In this document: positions 35,683-43,949 of the stretch, piece by piece | Numbering within the stretch: position 1 is the first letter of the stretch | How the letters are laid out: the number at the start of each line of letters is the position of its first letter | Source: Ensifer sp. BR816 | GTDB taxonomy: Bacteria > Pseudomonadota > Alphaproteobacteria > Rhizobiales > Rhizobiaceae | DNA length: 64,000 nt | Assembly: GCF_000378985.1 (NCBI RefSeq) | Contig: NZ_KB905370.1 | Location: 5,516,799 to 5,580,798, forward strand | Direction of reading: 5' to 3' | The notes under the pieces: generated by a model | Told to the model about the DNA's origin: nothing | What the model saw: only the letters and a program-made list of their open reading frames with translations | Database searches by the model: none | Translations under genes and position numbers: made by a program

Positions 35683-36522
35683 GTGCAAGAGCCCGATGCC
35701 CCGATCCTCGCCACTCTGCGGGACACCGATCGCGATCGCTACCTTGCATGCCTGCTCGCCCCGCCGGAAAAGCGGCACTCGTTAGCCTGTCTCTATGCGT
35801 TCCACGCCGAGATTGCCCGCATCCGCGACATGATACACGAGCCGCTGCCTGGCGAAATCCGGCTGCAATGGTGGCGCGACCTGCTGGAAAACCGATCAGG
35901 GGACGAGGGCCACCCTCTGGCAGGCGCGCTCCTGCGCTGCATTGACGAGCATCATCTGCCCGTGGCGGTTCTGCAGAACATGATCGACGCTCGGATTTTC
36001 GACCTTTACGACGATCCGATGGAGGATACGACGGCGCTGGAAGGCTATGCCGGCGAAACCGCGTCGGCGCTCATTCAGCTTGCCTCGCTGGTTCTCGACC
36101 CGACCAGCGCCGCCGAGTCGGCGGATGCTGCCGGGCATGCCGGCGTCGCGCAGACGATCGCCGGTCTGTTGCTGCTCCTGCCGATCCATTCACGGCGGGG
36201 CCAGGTCTATGTTCCCGCGGACCTTCTGCGCGCGACCGGGCTCGACAGGGAAATGCTGCTGGATGGGCGCGACGAGGAATCGATCGGCAGGGCCGTTCGC
36301 GCATTCTGCGGACTTGGCCGGGATCACCTCGCCAAAGCGCGCAGCAGCCTGGCTTCCATTTCTCCGCAGAATTTCTCTGCCTTCATCCCCGTCGCTCTCG
36401 CCGAGCCGGTGTTCGATCGCGCCGAGGCCGCCGGTGCCCGGACCCTCAGCCAGTCGATCCAGCCGCCTCAGTGGCAGCGGCAATGGCGAATGTGGCGCGC
36501 GAGCCGCCGCCGCCGCTTCTAG
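35683..36522 (+). CDS. Squalene/phytoene synthase-like protein (NDUFAF6-like)
   Basis: A 279-aa protein of the trans-isoprenyl diphosphate synthase head-to-head family. It has the first helix block CLYAFHAEIARIRDMIHEPLPGEIRLQWWRDLL and DARIFDLYDDPM. The strict DxxxD metal motifs of true squalene synthase are weak (RIRDMI and DLYDD remain). This matches the NDUFAF6 branch, complex I assembly factors without proven synthase activity. I chose GTG 35683 with GAAGG eight bases upstream; TTG 35656 is possible. No carotenoid or hopanoid genes adjoin. Its stop codon merges with repeat copy 2. Confidence 0.78.
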   Translation: MQEPDAPILATLRDTDRDRYLACLLAPPEKRHSLACLYAFHAEIARIRDMIHEPLPGEIRLQWWRDLLENRSGDEGHPLAGALLRCIDEHHLPVAVLQNMIDARIFDLYDDPMEDTTALEGYAGETASALIQLASLVLDPTSAAESADAAGHAGVAQTIAGLLLLLPIHSRRGQVYVPADLLRATGLDREMLLDGRDEESIGRAVRAFCGLGRDHLAKARSSLASISPQNFSAFIPVALAEPVFDRAEAAGARTLSQSIQPPQWQRQWRMWRASRRRRF

Positions 36523-36625
36523 CGCATCGGCCCGAAAATCGGACCCGATTTTCGGAAAGCTCGATGCGTAGTTTCCAAGACTTACAGCGTCCTTTGTGCG
36601 TCCGATAGGACGCACGGCGCTGTAA
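36522..36625. repeat. RIME-type two-palindrome intergenic repeat, copy 2
   Basis: A 104-bp element with the architecture of 20979-21083: GCGCATCGGCCCGAAAATC and its complement, then TTACAGC/GCTGTAA enclosing GTGCGTCC/GGACGCAC. Relative to copy 1 the inner stem differs at paired positions in both arms, so base pairing is preserved. It begins on the last base of the upstream TAG stop. Confidence 0.85.
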
Positions 36626-36756
36626 AGGCATGCCACTGCATGGTTCCGTTGGAGGCTGTAGTGTTTGCCGGTCGTGTTCCTGTTCAAGCTGGCGCAAGCC
36701 TCGATCGATAGAGACTAGGCCCTCACGGGTTTCTGTCGTCCGAAAGGGACGGATCT

Positions 36757-37224
36757 ATGCTCTGGTTGATACTCGTCGCTGCGATTGTCTTCGTCGCCGC
36801 ATTTTATGTCTGGATGAATGCACGCGCCGAGCGCGACTCCAGCAATCCCGATACCGGTTCCGCAGTGGTCGAGTTTGGCCGGGCTTTTCCGGATGAAGCA
36901 ATCCGGGCGCTGCATTCGACCATCGACGGCAAGGCCATCTTTCTGCGCCTGCACGACGGCAAGGCCGGCTTCATCCGATCTCACGGCACGCATTATGTAT
37001 GCCATGTCATTCACCCCGGTAAGCTGCGGGTAAACAGTTCCGAAAGCGGGCAGGGGCTCATCGTCCATTTTCCGGATTTCGCCTACCTGGACAACAGCTT
37101 CGAATTTCGAACGGCCGCCGAGGCGGCCGAGGTCTCGCTGTGGCTGCTCGGCAGCTTCAGCCCGAAATCCGAGTTCGCGGAGCCAGCGGCCGAAAACAAG
37201 GCGGCGGCGCAGACGATCGACTGA
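36757..37224 (+). CDS. Membrane-anchored conserved hypothetical protein
   Basis: A 155-aa protein with an N-terminal uncleaved membrane helix (MLWLILVAAIVFVAAFYVWM) and a compact predicted beta-rich domain. That domain includes AIFLRLHDGKAGFIRSHGTHYVCHVIHPGKLRV and LDNSFEFRTAAEAAEVSLWLLGSF. I do not recognise a named family. The start ATG 36757 is preceded by GAAAGGGACGG. It converges with trmFO, five bases between stops. Confidence 0.72.
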   Translation: MLWLILVAAIVFVAAFYVWMNARAERDSSNPDTGSAVVEFGRAFPDEAIRALHSTIDGKAIFLRLHDGKAGFIRSHGTHYVCHVIHPGKLRVNSSESGQGLIVHFPDFAYLDNSFEFRTAAEAAEVSLWLLGSFSPKSEFAEPAAENKAAAQTID

Positions 37225-37229
37225 AATGC

Positions 37230-38651
37230 CTATTCGGCTTCGTGATGCAGCCAGTCGCCGCAGTCCTTGAGTGCCCGCGCCGCGGTTGCCTGTTTCTTGG
37301 CCAGTGCCTTTTCCTTGCCCCGGAATCGTTTGGCACCTTCCGGCCGCGTGAGGGCGCCGGCTTCCAGCGGTGGAAACAGGCCGAAATTGATGTTCATCGG
37401 TTGGAACGAGCGCTTGCCGGGCTCGTCGTCGGAAACGATGTGCCCACCGGTGATGTGATTGAGGAGCGCGCCGAAGGCCGTCGTGGCCGGCGGTAGCGAC
37501 GGCGCATCACCCTTGCGCTCGGCGGCGGCAAACCGCCCGGCGAGAAGGCCGATGCTGGCACTTTCCACATAGCCCTCGCAACCGGTGATCTGGCCGGCAA
37601 AGCGCAGACCGGGCCGGGACTTGAGCGTCAGCGAACGATCGAGGAGGATCGGCGAGTTGATGTAAGTGTTGCGGTGCAGGCCGCCGAGCCGTGCGAATTC
37701 GGCGTTCTCGAGGCCCGGAATCATCCGGAAGACGTCCGTCTGGGCACCGTATTTCAGTTTGGTCTGGAAGCCCACCAGGTTGTAGAGGGTGCCCAGCGCG
37801 TTGTCCTGGCGCAGTTGGACGACGGCGTAGGGCTTGACCGAAGGATTGTGGGCATTGGTGAGTCCCATGGGCTTCATCGGGCCGTGACGCAGCGTTTCGC
37901 GGCCGCGTTCCGCCATTACCTCGATCGGCAGGCAGCCGTCGAAGTAGGGCGTGCCTTCCCATTCCTTGAAGCCTGTCTTGTCGCTGGCGATCAGTGCATC
38001 GACGAAGGCATTGTACTGTTCCTCCGTCATCGGGCAGTTGATATAGTCCTTGCCGGTGCCGCCAGGACCGACCTTGTCGTAGCGCGACTGATGCCAACAC
38101 ACGTCCATGTCGATCGTCTCGGTGTAGACAATCGGCGCGATGGCATCGAAGAAGGCGAGCGCGTCGGCGCCGGTCTCCTGGCGGATCGCCTCGGCGAGAG
38201 CGGGCGCGGTGAGCGGACCGGTGGCGACGATCGCGAGGTCCCACTCCCTGGGCGGGAGGGCACCAATTTCCTCGCGAACGACCGAGATCAGCGGATGACT
38301 TTCGATCTGGGCGCCGACCGCCTGCGAGAAGCCGTCCCGATCAACGGCAAGCGCGCCGCCGGCCGGCACCTGGTTGCGATCGGCCGCCTGCATGATCAGC
38401 GATCCGGCCAGGCGCATTTCCGCATGCAGCACACCAACGGCATTGCTGGCGGCATCGTCGGAGCGGAAAGAGTTGGAGCAGACAAGCTCGGCGAGTCCGT
38501 CGGTCTTGTGCGCATCCGTGCCGCGCACGCCGCGCATTTCATGGAGGATGACCGGGACGCCCGCCTCGGCGATCTGCCAGGCAGCCTCCGAGCCGGCGAG
38601 GCCGCCGCCGATGACATGGATGGGGGAATAAGGGGAGGTGGTCTTGTTCAT
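37230..38651 (-). CDS. trmFO: tRNA (uracil-54-C5)-methyltransferase TrmFO (folate/FAD dependent)
   Basis: A 473-aa flavoprotein (formerly Gid) that makes ribothymidine at position 54 of tRNA using methylenetetrahydrofolate. The N-terminal dinucleotide-binding motif [15 protein letters not shown] is followed by family motifs [36 protein letters not shown] and PFEGCLP-like [15 protein letters not shown]. The C-terminus has [20 protein letters not shown]. The start at 38651 ([13 protein letters not shown]) is chosen; the frame continues 13 codons upstream. Confidence 0.95.
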   Translation of the reverse strand: MNKTTSPYSPIHVIGGGLAGSEAAWQIAEAGVPVILHEMRGVRGTDAHKTDGLAELVCSNSFRSDDAASNAVGVLHAEMRLAGSLIMQAADRNQVPAGGALAVDRDGFSQAVGAQIESHPLISVVREEIGALPPREWDLAIVATGPLTAPALAEAIRQETGADALAFFDAIAPIVYTETIDMDVCWHQSRYDKVGPGGTGKDYINCPMTEEQYNAFVDALIASDKTGFKEWEGTPYFDGCLPIEVMAERGRETLRHGPMKPMGLTNAHNPSVKPYAVVQLRQDNALGTLYNLVGFQTKLKYGAQTDVFRMIPGLENAEFARLGGLHRNTYINSPILLDRSLTLKSRPGLRFAGQITGCEGYVESASIGLLAGRFAAAERKGDAPSLPPATTAFGALLNHITGGHIVSDDEPGKRSFQPMNINFGLFPPLEAGALTRPEGAKRFRGKEKALAKKQATAARALKDCGDWLHHEAE

Positions 38652-38684
38652 GCGCGGCTTCCTACCACAGGCATGTCGCGCTTC

Positions 38685-38712
38685 CAACAAAAACGGCGCC
38701 CGCAGGCGCCGT
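38685..38712 (-). terminator. Terminator after DUF1127 gene 1 (minus strand)
   Basis: ACGGCGCC (38693-38700) and GGCGCCGT (38705-38712) form a perfect 8-bp stem with a 4-base loop. On the minus strand it runs into TTTTGTTG. It closes the DUF1127 transcript before trmFO. Confidence 0.85.
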
Positions 38713-38740
38713 CTTTGAGATGTCCGGGCTTTCGTTCCGT

Positions 38741-38884
38741 TTAGCGGAAGGAGCGAGCCGCAATGTTGCGGATATCGTAGCGGGTGATGCCGATGTCGCT
38801 CAGGGCGTGGTTCGAGAGACCACCGAGTTCGGCGACAGTGCGGCGATAGTTGATCCAGCTTTTTGCAATACGAATGGGGTTCAT
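38741..38884 (-). CDS. DUF1127 small protein 1
   Basis: A 47-aa basic protein, starting [20 protein letters not shown] and ending [11 protein letters not shown], with the DUF1127 core [19 protein letters not shown]1127 proteins of this size are Arg-rich, often stress-induced; a Rhodobacter relative (CcaF1) and Agrobacterium members influence RNA turnover and stress or phosphate physiology. GAGGAAACGACC precedes the ATG. A sister gene lies 404 bp upstream on the same strand. Confidence 0.9.
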   Translation of the reverse strand: MNPIRIAKSWINYRRTVAELGGLSNHALSDIGITRYDIRNIAARSFR

Positions 38885-39231
38885 GGTCGTTTCCTCAGAT
38901 CGCTTAGGCGAGACAGTGATTTGTCTGCGTCGTTGAGGTTCTTATACGCCTGTCTAATTGGAAGTGGAGTGCAAAGAAAATGCATCTGCTATGCATTTGT
39001 GCACTGCATCGATGATTTGATGGGCAAAGGCAGAGAAAGCCCGAGAATGCATCACGCCACCGGGGGCGGACCCAGGCCAGCATGCGGCAAATGGGGTGTG
39101 CTTCGCCGCAGCTTTGCTCAGTCCAAAAGCGTCGGCGCGCGGTGCGCTTCGCAAAGCTTTTCTTGGCTGGCGTTTCGTCCGGTCAAACAGAGATGCGGCC
39201 CTGCCACTTTTCACGCGACGCAGGCAAAGAA
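38885..39231. other. Intergenic region between the two DUF1127 genes
   Basis: No gene is supported here on either strand. The stretch proximal to 38884 is AT-rich and contains TATAAG on the minus strand at about 38941-38946, a possible -10 box for DUF1127 gene 1, though no good -35 element was found. The rest shows no hairpin or reading frame of note. Confidence 0.4.
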
Positions 39232-39264
39232 AAACGCCCGCCGGCGGGGAGCCGGAGGGCGTTT
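39232..39264 (-). terminator. Terminator after DUF1127 gene 2 (minus strand)
   Basis: AAACGCCC (39232-39239) pairs with GGGCGTTT (39257-39264), with an inner GCCGGC/GCCGG pairing. On the minus strand the hairpin runs into TTTTTCTTTG. Confidence 0.85.
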
Positions 39265-39288
39265 GAAAAGTAGCGCTTGTCTTGTGGC

Positions 39289-39432
39289 TTACTTGACTGC
39301 CTGGCGGGCAACGTAGGGAATGTCAGAACGGCCGATACCGAGGTCGTTCAGCTCGCGGTCGCTCATGCGGCCGAGCTCGCTGCAGGTCTGACGATACTTG
39401 CGCCAATTGTTGAAAGAACGTGCGAGGTTCAT
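39289..39432 (-). CDS. DUF1127 small protein 2
   Basis: A 47-aa protein, MNLARSFNNWRKYRQTCSEL followed by GRMSDRELNDLGIGRSDIPYVARQAVK. This is a textbook DUF1127 sequence and the same length as the neighbour at 38741. GAAAGGAATAGGATC precedes the ATG. An sRNA with anti-Shine-Dalgarno loops is encoded 237 bp upstream on the same strand, the kind of association described for cuckoo/CcsR-type RNAs and DUF1127 genes. Confidence 0.93.
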   Translation of the reverse strand: MNLARSFNNWRKYRQTCSELGRMSDRELNDLGIGRSDIPYVARQAVK

Positions 39433-39668
39433 GATCCTATTCCTTTCAGGGTCGTTTGCCAGCGCTCTATCTCTCTTGCTGGCCGTCATCTTATGGCTGT
39501 GAATATAATCGATTTGGGCGTTGGAAAAAGAGACGATGCTGCATCGCACCCATGCATGCCCTGCAATCCTGTTGATGGACGGTAACGCAGTCTTAATCTT
39601 TGGCGCCGGTACCGTAGATCGACCGCTGCAGGCTGGACGATGACTATCGAAACCTGTTGCAACGCGCC

Positions 39669-39795
39669 AAAAAACAACGCCCGCTGGGGGAGGAGATCCA
39701 GCGGGCGTTGCCTGTTCTGATTGGCAACTGGGAGGAGGAGTGTTGCCAATCCGTATCGGGAGCGCTGGGAGGAGGAGTGCGCTGCCCGATCGATG
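39669..39795 (-). ncRNA. Alpha-r14 family trans-acting sRNA (NfeR1-like)
   Basis: On the minus strand, three consecutive hairpins each present a CCUCCUCCC-type anti-Shine-Dalgarno sequence in the loop. Stems: ATCGGGAGCGC with GCGCT-CCCGAT (39755-39790), ATTGGCAAC with GTTGCCAAT (39720-39750), and a 13-bp stem CAACGCCCGCTGG with CCAGCGGGCGTTG (39675-39710). The last hairpin is followed by six U residues (39669-39674), a rho-independent terminator. Length about 125 nt, three aSD loops and this layout match the rhizobial alpha-r14 family, whose member NfeR1 of S. meliloti affects nodulation and osmoadaptation. The 5' end is estimated from the first stem. Confidence 0.88.
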
Positions 39796-40130
39796 CTTTG
39801 AAGATAGGTGCGAACCCCTAATTTGTATAGGGACACTGCGGAATGGCACGCATGCGCCCGATGCATAGCTCAACCGCCGCCTCTGCAGAAATGCTTCAAT
39901 AATGGGCAATCTGCGCAGTGCGGCTCGGAAAACGCGAGTGGATTTTTGCAACTGCGAAACAATCGGCCCGCATCTGGGGCGCAGGTGTCCTTAGGATGAT
40001 GGGCAACCGCGAGGGCGGCCTCGCGGAGCAATCGCGATCCTTGACGTTCGCCAGGCACGGTCGCTCGCGATGATCCGCTGCGGCGTCGCGGCAGCCGGGC
40101 ATGGCGGCGGGGGTTCACATCGAGGGAAGA
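39796..40130. other. Intergenic region between tRNA-Leu and the sRNA
   Basis: No gene is supported. The end nearest 39796 should contain the sRNA promoter; on the minus strand CTATCT lies just upstream of the estimated 5' end, a plausible -10, but no firm -35 was seen. The remainder shows nothing recognisable. Confidence 0.35.
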
Positions 40131-40213
40131 TGGTGCCCGGTGAGGGACTCGAACCCCCATGCTCTCGCGCTTGGACCTAAACCAAGTGTGTCTACCAATT
40201 CCACCAACCGGGC
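40131..40213 (-). tRNA. tRNA-Leu (anticodon TAG)
   Basis: Minus-strand cloverleaf with acceptor GCCCGGT pairing the 3' ACCGGGC, CCA encoded at 40133-40131. The anticodon stem-loop CTTGG-TTTAGGT-CCAAG gives anticodon TAG. The T-arm is GGGGGTTCGAGTCCCTC, and the type II variable arm fits leucine. Confidence 0.97.
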
Positions 40214-40671
40214 AACGGCGGTGCTTGCCGCCTGTAGAACAATGACAGGCATTTTGGCAAGCCTCGTGTGGGGCTTCCCTACCGGAAATGCTTGCCATTC
40301 GGCGGCCATCGGGTGTATTTGGCGCCCGTGACACACCGCGAAATGTGCCATGACTTCGTGATGCCCGTCGAGGGCGACGCGGCAGTCGCGGGTAGGTGAT
40401 TGGGTTCACCGGCGCCTGGTCAATCGACATTTGCGTGGCGGTGATTGGGTTTCGGTGCAACGAGGCGAGACGGGTCAGTCTTCCGATCGTATCCGGACAA
40501 TATCGCGGCCACATGTCGGTATTCGACGGTGAGGAGGGGAGGCAAAATGCCATTTTGCTTGCAAAACGGTTGCGGAATTGCGTAAAGCCACTCCCGGCAA
40601 ATGGATCGGCTCAAGTGCTCGCCAGACCTTTCGGGGCAAGAGCACTGTCAACGTGAAGTGAAGGTTTGAAC
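40214..40671. other. Upstream region of tig, no gene seen
   Basis: This 458-bp spacer between tRNA-Leu and tig includes the tRNA promoter (minus strand) and the tig promoter. A perfect inverted repeat TTTTGC-TT-GCAAAA sits at 40553-40566, about 105 bp before tig. An 86-codon frame at 40396-40656 has no recognisable features and is not called. Confidence 0.4.
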
Positions 40672-42147
40672 ATGCAGGTTATCGAAACGCTCGCTCAAGG
40701 GCTGAAGCGCGAACTCAAGGTCGTAATTCCGGCCAATGAAATGGAAACTCGGATGAACGAGCGCCTGGCCGAGGTGAAGGATCGCGTCCGCATCAACGGC
40801 TTCCGTCCCGGCAAGGTGCCGGTCTCGCATCTGAAGAAGGTCTATGGCAAGTCGATCATGGCCGAGCTCGTCAACGAGATCGTTCGCGAAAAGCCGACCG
40901 AAATTCTGACGAGCCGCGGCGAAAAGTCGGCCACGCAGCCTGAAGTCGCCATGACCGAGGACGAGGCTGAAGCCGACAAGATCCTCAACGCCCAAGCCGA
41001 TTTCGAGTTTACGCTCGCTTACGAGATCATCCCGGCGATCGAGCTCAAGGATGCGACCGGCATCAAGGTGACGCGCGAAGTCGTCGAGATCGGCGAGGAC
41101 GAAGTCAACGAGCAGATCCTGCGTATCGCCGAAAGCGCCCGCAGCTATGAATCGAAGAAGGGCAAGGCAGCCAACGGCGACCGTGTCACCATCGACTATC
41201 TCGGCAAGGTGGACGGCGCCGCCTTCGACGGCGGCAAGGACGAGGACGCCGAACTGGTGCTCGGCTCCAACCGATTCATCCCGGGCTTCGAAGAGCAGCT
41301 CGTCGGCGTCAAGGCAGGCGACGAGAAGACCATCACCGTCACCTTCCCGGCCGATTATCCGGCAGCCAACCTCGCCGGCAAGGAAGCAACCTTCGACATC
41401 ACTGTGAAGGAGGTCGCCGGTGCTGCTCCGATCGAAATCAACGACGAACTGGCGACGAAGCTCGGCCTCGAATCGGCTGACAAGCTGAAGGAAATCGTTC
41501 GCGGCCAGATCGAAGGCCAGTACGGCTCGGTCACCCGCCAGAAAGTCAAGCGCCAGCTGCTCGATCAGCTCGACGAACTGTACCAGTTCGAGACGCCCGA
41601 GCGGCTCGTCAACGCCGAATTCGACAACATCTGGCGCCAGATCAATACCGACCTCGAGCAGGCCGGCAAGACCTTCGCCGATGAGGACACGACGGAAGAG
41701 CAAGCCCGCGTCGAGTACCGCAAGCTCGCCGAGCGCCGCGTCCGTCTCGGCCTCGTTCTCTCCGAAATCGGCGAGAAGGCCGGCGTCCAGGTGAGCGACG
41801 ACGAAATGCAGCGCTCGCTGTTCGAGCAGCTGCGTCAGTTCCCCGGCCAGGAAAAGCAGATCCTCGACTATTTCAAGAACACGCCCGGCGCCGCCGCTTC
41901 GCTGCGTGCCCCGCTCTTCGAAGAAAAAGTCGTCGACCACCTGCTTTCGGAAGTCTCGGTGACCGACAAGACCGTTTCCAAGGACGATCTGATGGCCGAG
42001 GACGAAGCCGAGGACAAGCCGGCCAAGAAGGCGTCCGCCAAGAAGAAAGCCGCTTCAAAGGCTGAAGCCGCCGAGGGCGAAGAGGCCGCTGCACCGAAGA
42101 AGAAGGCTCCGGCCAAGAAGAAGGCCGCGGACGAAAGCGCCGAGTAA
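40672..42147 (+). CDS. tig: Trigger factor (ribosome-associated chaperone/prolyl isomerase)
   Basis: A 491-aa trigger factor. The N-terminal ribosome-binding domain has the signature [18 protein letters not shown] (about residues 42-59). The FKBP-type isomerase domain is at about 165-250 ([20 protein letters not shown]), then the C-terminal chaperone arms. The last 55 residues are an Ala/Lys/Glu-rich tail longer than in E. coli, typical of rhizobia. It binds nascent chains at the ribosome exit. ATG 40672 is used; a TTG two codons upstream is unlikely. A strong terminator follows. Confidence 0.97.
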   Translation: MQVIETLAQGLKRELKVVIPANEMETRMNERLAEVKDRVRINGFRPGKVPVSHLKKVYGKSIMAELVNEIVREKPTEILTSRGEKSATQPEVAMTEDEAEADKILNAQADFEFTLAYEIIPAIELKDATGIKVTREVVEIGEDEVNEQILRIAESARSYESKKGKAANGDRVTIDYLGKVDGAAFDGGKDEDAELVLGSNRFIPGFEEQLVGVKAGDEKTITVTFPADYPAANLAGKEATFDITVKEVAGAAPIEINDELATKLGLESADKLKEIVRGQIEGQYGSVTRQKVKRQLLDQLDELYQFETPERLVNAEFDNIWRQINTDLEQAGKTFADEDTTEEQARVEYRKLAERRVRLGLVLSEIGEKAGVQVSDDEMQRSLFEQLRQFPGQEKQILDYFKNTPGAAASLRAPLFEEKVVDHLLSEVSVTDKTVSKDDLMAEDEAEDKPAKKASAKKKAASKAEAAEGEEAAAPKKKAPAKKKAADESAE

Positions 42148-42169
42148 TCGGACTCTTTCGGAACATTTG

Positions 42170-42193
42170 AAGGCCGCCTTCGGGCGGCCTTTC
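42170..42193 (+). terminator. Rho-independent terminator after tig
   Basis: AAGGCCGCC (42170-42178) pairs perfectly with GGCGGCCTT (42183-42191) around a TTCG tetraloop, ending in TTT. Confidence 0.85.
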
Positions 42194-42202
42194 GCGTTTC
42201 AG

Positions 42203-42232
42203 GGAAAATAAAAGGCCGCCGAATCGGCGGCC
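42203..42232 (-). terminator. Minus-strand terminator downstream of sthA
   Basis: GGCCGCC (42214-42220) and GGCGGCC (42226-42232) form a 7-bp stem. On the minus strand it is followed by TTTTATTTTCC. It lies back to back with the tig terminator and 130 bp past the sthA stop. Confidence 0.75.
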
Positions 42233-42238
42233 GAGCAC

Positions 42239-42345
42239 AGAGCAATTCCAGGAAAAGTGTAACAACGGTTTTCCGTCCGGAATTGCGTAATTTCAAAGGG
42301 TTGGCTCATTTCACCGTTTCAATGAAACGATGAAATGATCTAGAG
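42239..42345. repeat. Dispersed two-hairpin intergenic repeat, ABC/RIME-type (second family)
   Basis: About 107 bp. Hairpin one pairs GCAATTCC with GGAATTGC, with inner GGAAAA/TTTTCC. Hairpin two is a 15-bp stem (42307-42321 with 42323-42337), one mismatch, apex of one base. The wording from AGAGCAATTCC to GATCTAGAG is one I recognise as a common Rhizobiaceae intergenic repeat. It differs in sequence from the 20979/36522 family but shares the two-palindrome design. Confidence 0.75.
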
Positions 42346-42361
42346 CGGCGAGGGGTGGGAC

Positions 42362-43765
42362 CTATACCGCCTTGATCTCGCCCATACGGTTCCAGGCGTC
42401 GAGCCCTGCAATCTTGTAGGCTTCCGCGAGGGTCGGATAGTTGAAGGTGTTTTCGACGAAATATTCGACCGTGCCCTTCAGGTTCAGAACCGCCTGGCCG
42501 ATATGGACGAGTTCGGTGGCCCCTTCGCCGATGATGTGCACGCCGAGCAGGCGCCGGGTCTTCAGCGAGAAAATCATCTTGAGCAGGCCCGCATCGAGCC
42601 CCATGATGTGCCCGCGCGAGGTTTCGCGGAACCGGGCGATGCCGCATTCGTAAGGGATGCCGCGTTCCTTCACTTCCTCTTCGGAAAGCCCGCAGGTGGA
42701 GATTTCCGGCACGGCATAGATGCCGTAAGGGAAGTATTTCTGCGGTTCCTTGGCGATCGCGCCGACGGCGACGCGCGCCGCGACGCGGCCCTGTTCCATC
42801 GATGTCGAGGCGAGGCTCGGGAAGCCGACTACGTCGCCTGCGGCATAGATGTTCGGTACGGCCGTCTGGAATGTTTCCGGATTGACCTTCAGGCGGCCGC
42901 GGCTATCCGCCTCGAGGCCGGCAGCCCCGAGATTGAGCGCATCCGTCGCGCCCATGCGGCCGGCGGCAAACAGGACCATTTCCGTGGTGATCCTGCGGCC
43001 GTTATCGAGCGTAAGCTGGACCTTACCGTCATCAAGCCGTTCCACCTTCTCGGCCTTCTGGCCGAGATTGAGCTTCATGTTGCGGTCCCGAAGCTGATAG
43101 GTGAAGTCCTCGACGATCTCCTTGTCGATAAAGTCGAGCATGGTGGACTTGGGGTCGATTACCGTCACCTGCGTGTCGAGGGCGCTGAAGATGGTAGCAT
43201 ATTCGATGCCGACGACCCCGGCGCCGATGACGACGAGCGAACGCGGCAGGTTCTCGATGTCGAGAAGCTCGTCGCTATCGAGAACGGTCTTGCCGTCGAA
43301 CGGTATGTAGTCCGGCCGAAAGGGTTTCGTGCCGACGGCAAGCAGGATACTGGTACCGGAAACCTGCACGCTCTCGCCGTCGTCCTTGATGACCTCGAGC
43401 GTGGTCGGATTGACGAAGCTCGCCTTGCCGCGGATGTGTTGGACGCGGTTGCGCGCGAACTGGTGCTCAAGGACCTCGACCTCGTGGTTGAGGGTGATGA
43501 TCAGGCGCTGGCGCAAATCCTCCGCGCTGATCTCCTGTTTCACCCGGTAGGAGCGGCCGTAGAAGCCGCGCTCGCGCCAGCCGGACAGGTTGAGCGCCGT
43601 CTCGCGCAGCGTCTTGGATGGAATGGTTCCGGTATGGACGGAGACGCCGCCAACGCGTTTTCCCTGCTCGATGACGAGCACTTTCCTGCCGAGCTTGGCG
43701 GCCTGAATCGCGCCTCTGCGTCCGGCCGGACCGCTGCCGACGACGATAAGATCGAACTGGTTCAT
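42362..43765 (-). CDS. sthA: Soluble pyridine nucleotide transhydrogenase
   Basis: A 467-aa flavoprotein of the dihydrolipoamide dehydrogenase-like family that exchanges reducing equivalents between NADPH and NAD. N-terminal FAD site: DLIVVGSGPAGRRGAIQAA. The redox-disulfide position reads GGVSVHTGTIPSKTL, lacking both cysteines, as expected for SthA and not for lipoamide dehydrogenase or glutathione reductase. NAD site VVIGAGVVGIEYA and C-terminal dimerisation domain are intact. The start at 43765 (MNQFDLIV) has GGGGA eight bases upstream. It is divergent from corA. Confidence 0.93.
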   Translation of the reverse strand: MNQFDLIVVGSGPAGRRGAIQAAKLGRKVLVIEQGKRVGGVSVHTGTIPSKTLRETALNLSGWRERGFYGRSYRVKQEISAEDLRQRLIITLNHEVEVLEHQFARNRVQHIRGKASFVNPTTLEVIKDDGESVQVSGTSILLAVGTKPFRPDYIPFDGKTVLDSDELLDIENLPRSLVVIGAGVVGIEYATIFSALDTQVTVIDPKSTMLDFIDKEIVEDFTYQLRDRNMKLNLGQKAEKVERLDDGKVQLTLDNGRRITTEMVLFAAGRMGATDALNLGAAGLEADSRGRLKVNPETFQTAVPNIYAAGDVVGFPSLASTSMEQGRVAARVAVGAIAKEPQKYFPYGIYAVPEISTCGLSEEEVKERGIPYECGIARFRETSRGHIMGLDAGLLKMIFSLKTRRLLGVHIIGEGATELVHIGQAVLNLKGTVEYFVENTFNYPTLAEAYKIAGLDAWNRMGEIKAV

Positions 43766-43949
43766 GACCGTTTCCCCTGACCCGCGCAAGAATCGTTATT
43801 GCAATGCGGCAAAATTCGCGCACGGACATCTATATCGTCAATCCGCCGGTTTGATGAAGTGGCAATGCCGCAGCGATCTGTCCTGGATGCGTCCGAAGTC
43901 AAATATCGCTATGCTGCTCGCATTCGGCGGAAGTGGGAGACGGATAGGC

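Noticed and set aside
38720-39316. A 198-codon plus-strand frame across the DUF1127 region, and an 86-codon minus frame at 38954-39214
   Set aside because: The first runs antisense to a convincing DUF1127 gene and its terminator. Neither frame has conserved features.
39433-39951. Upstream extension of DUF1127 gene 2 in the same frame
   Set aside because: It would translate through the sRNA and its terminator. DUF1127 proteins of this class are 47 aa, and a proper ribosome site precedes the ATG at 39432.
42362-43765. Loss of redox cysteines in the flavoprotein as a sign of inactivation
   Set aside because: Absence of the disulfide is the normal state for SthA-type transhydrogenases, so it identifies the enzyme rather than marking decay.
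42503-43780. A 425-codon plus-strand frame opposite sthA, and similar frames opposite tig (40648-41940), cls (11727-13271), trmFO (37674-38744) and phaC (47669-49024)
   Set aside because: All are opposite genes with clear catalytic motifs and none shows a recognisable domain.
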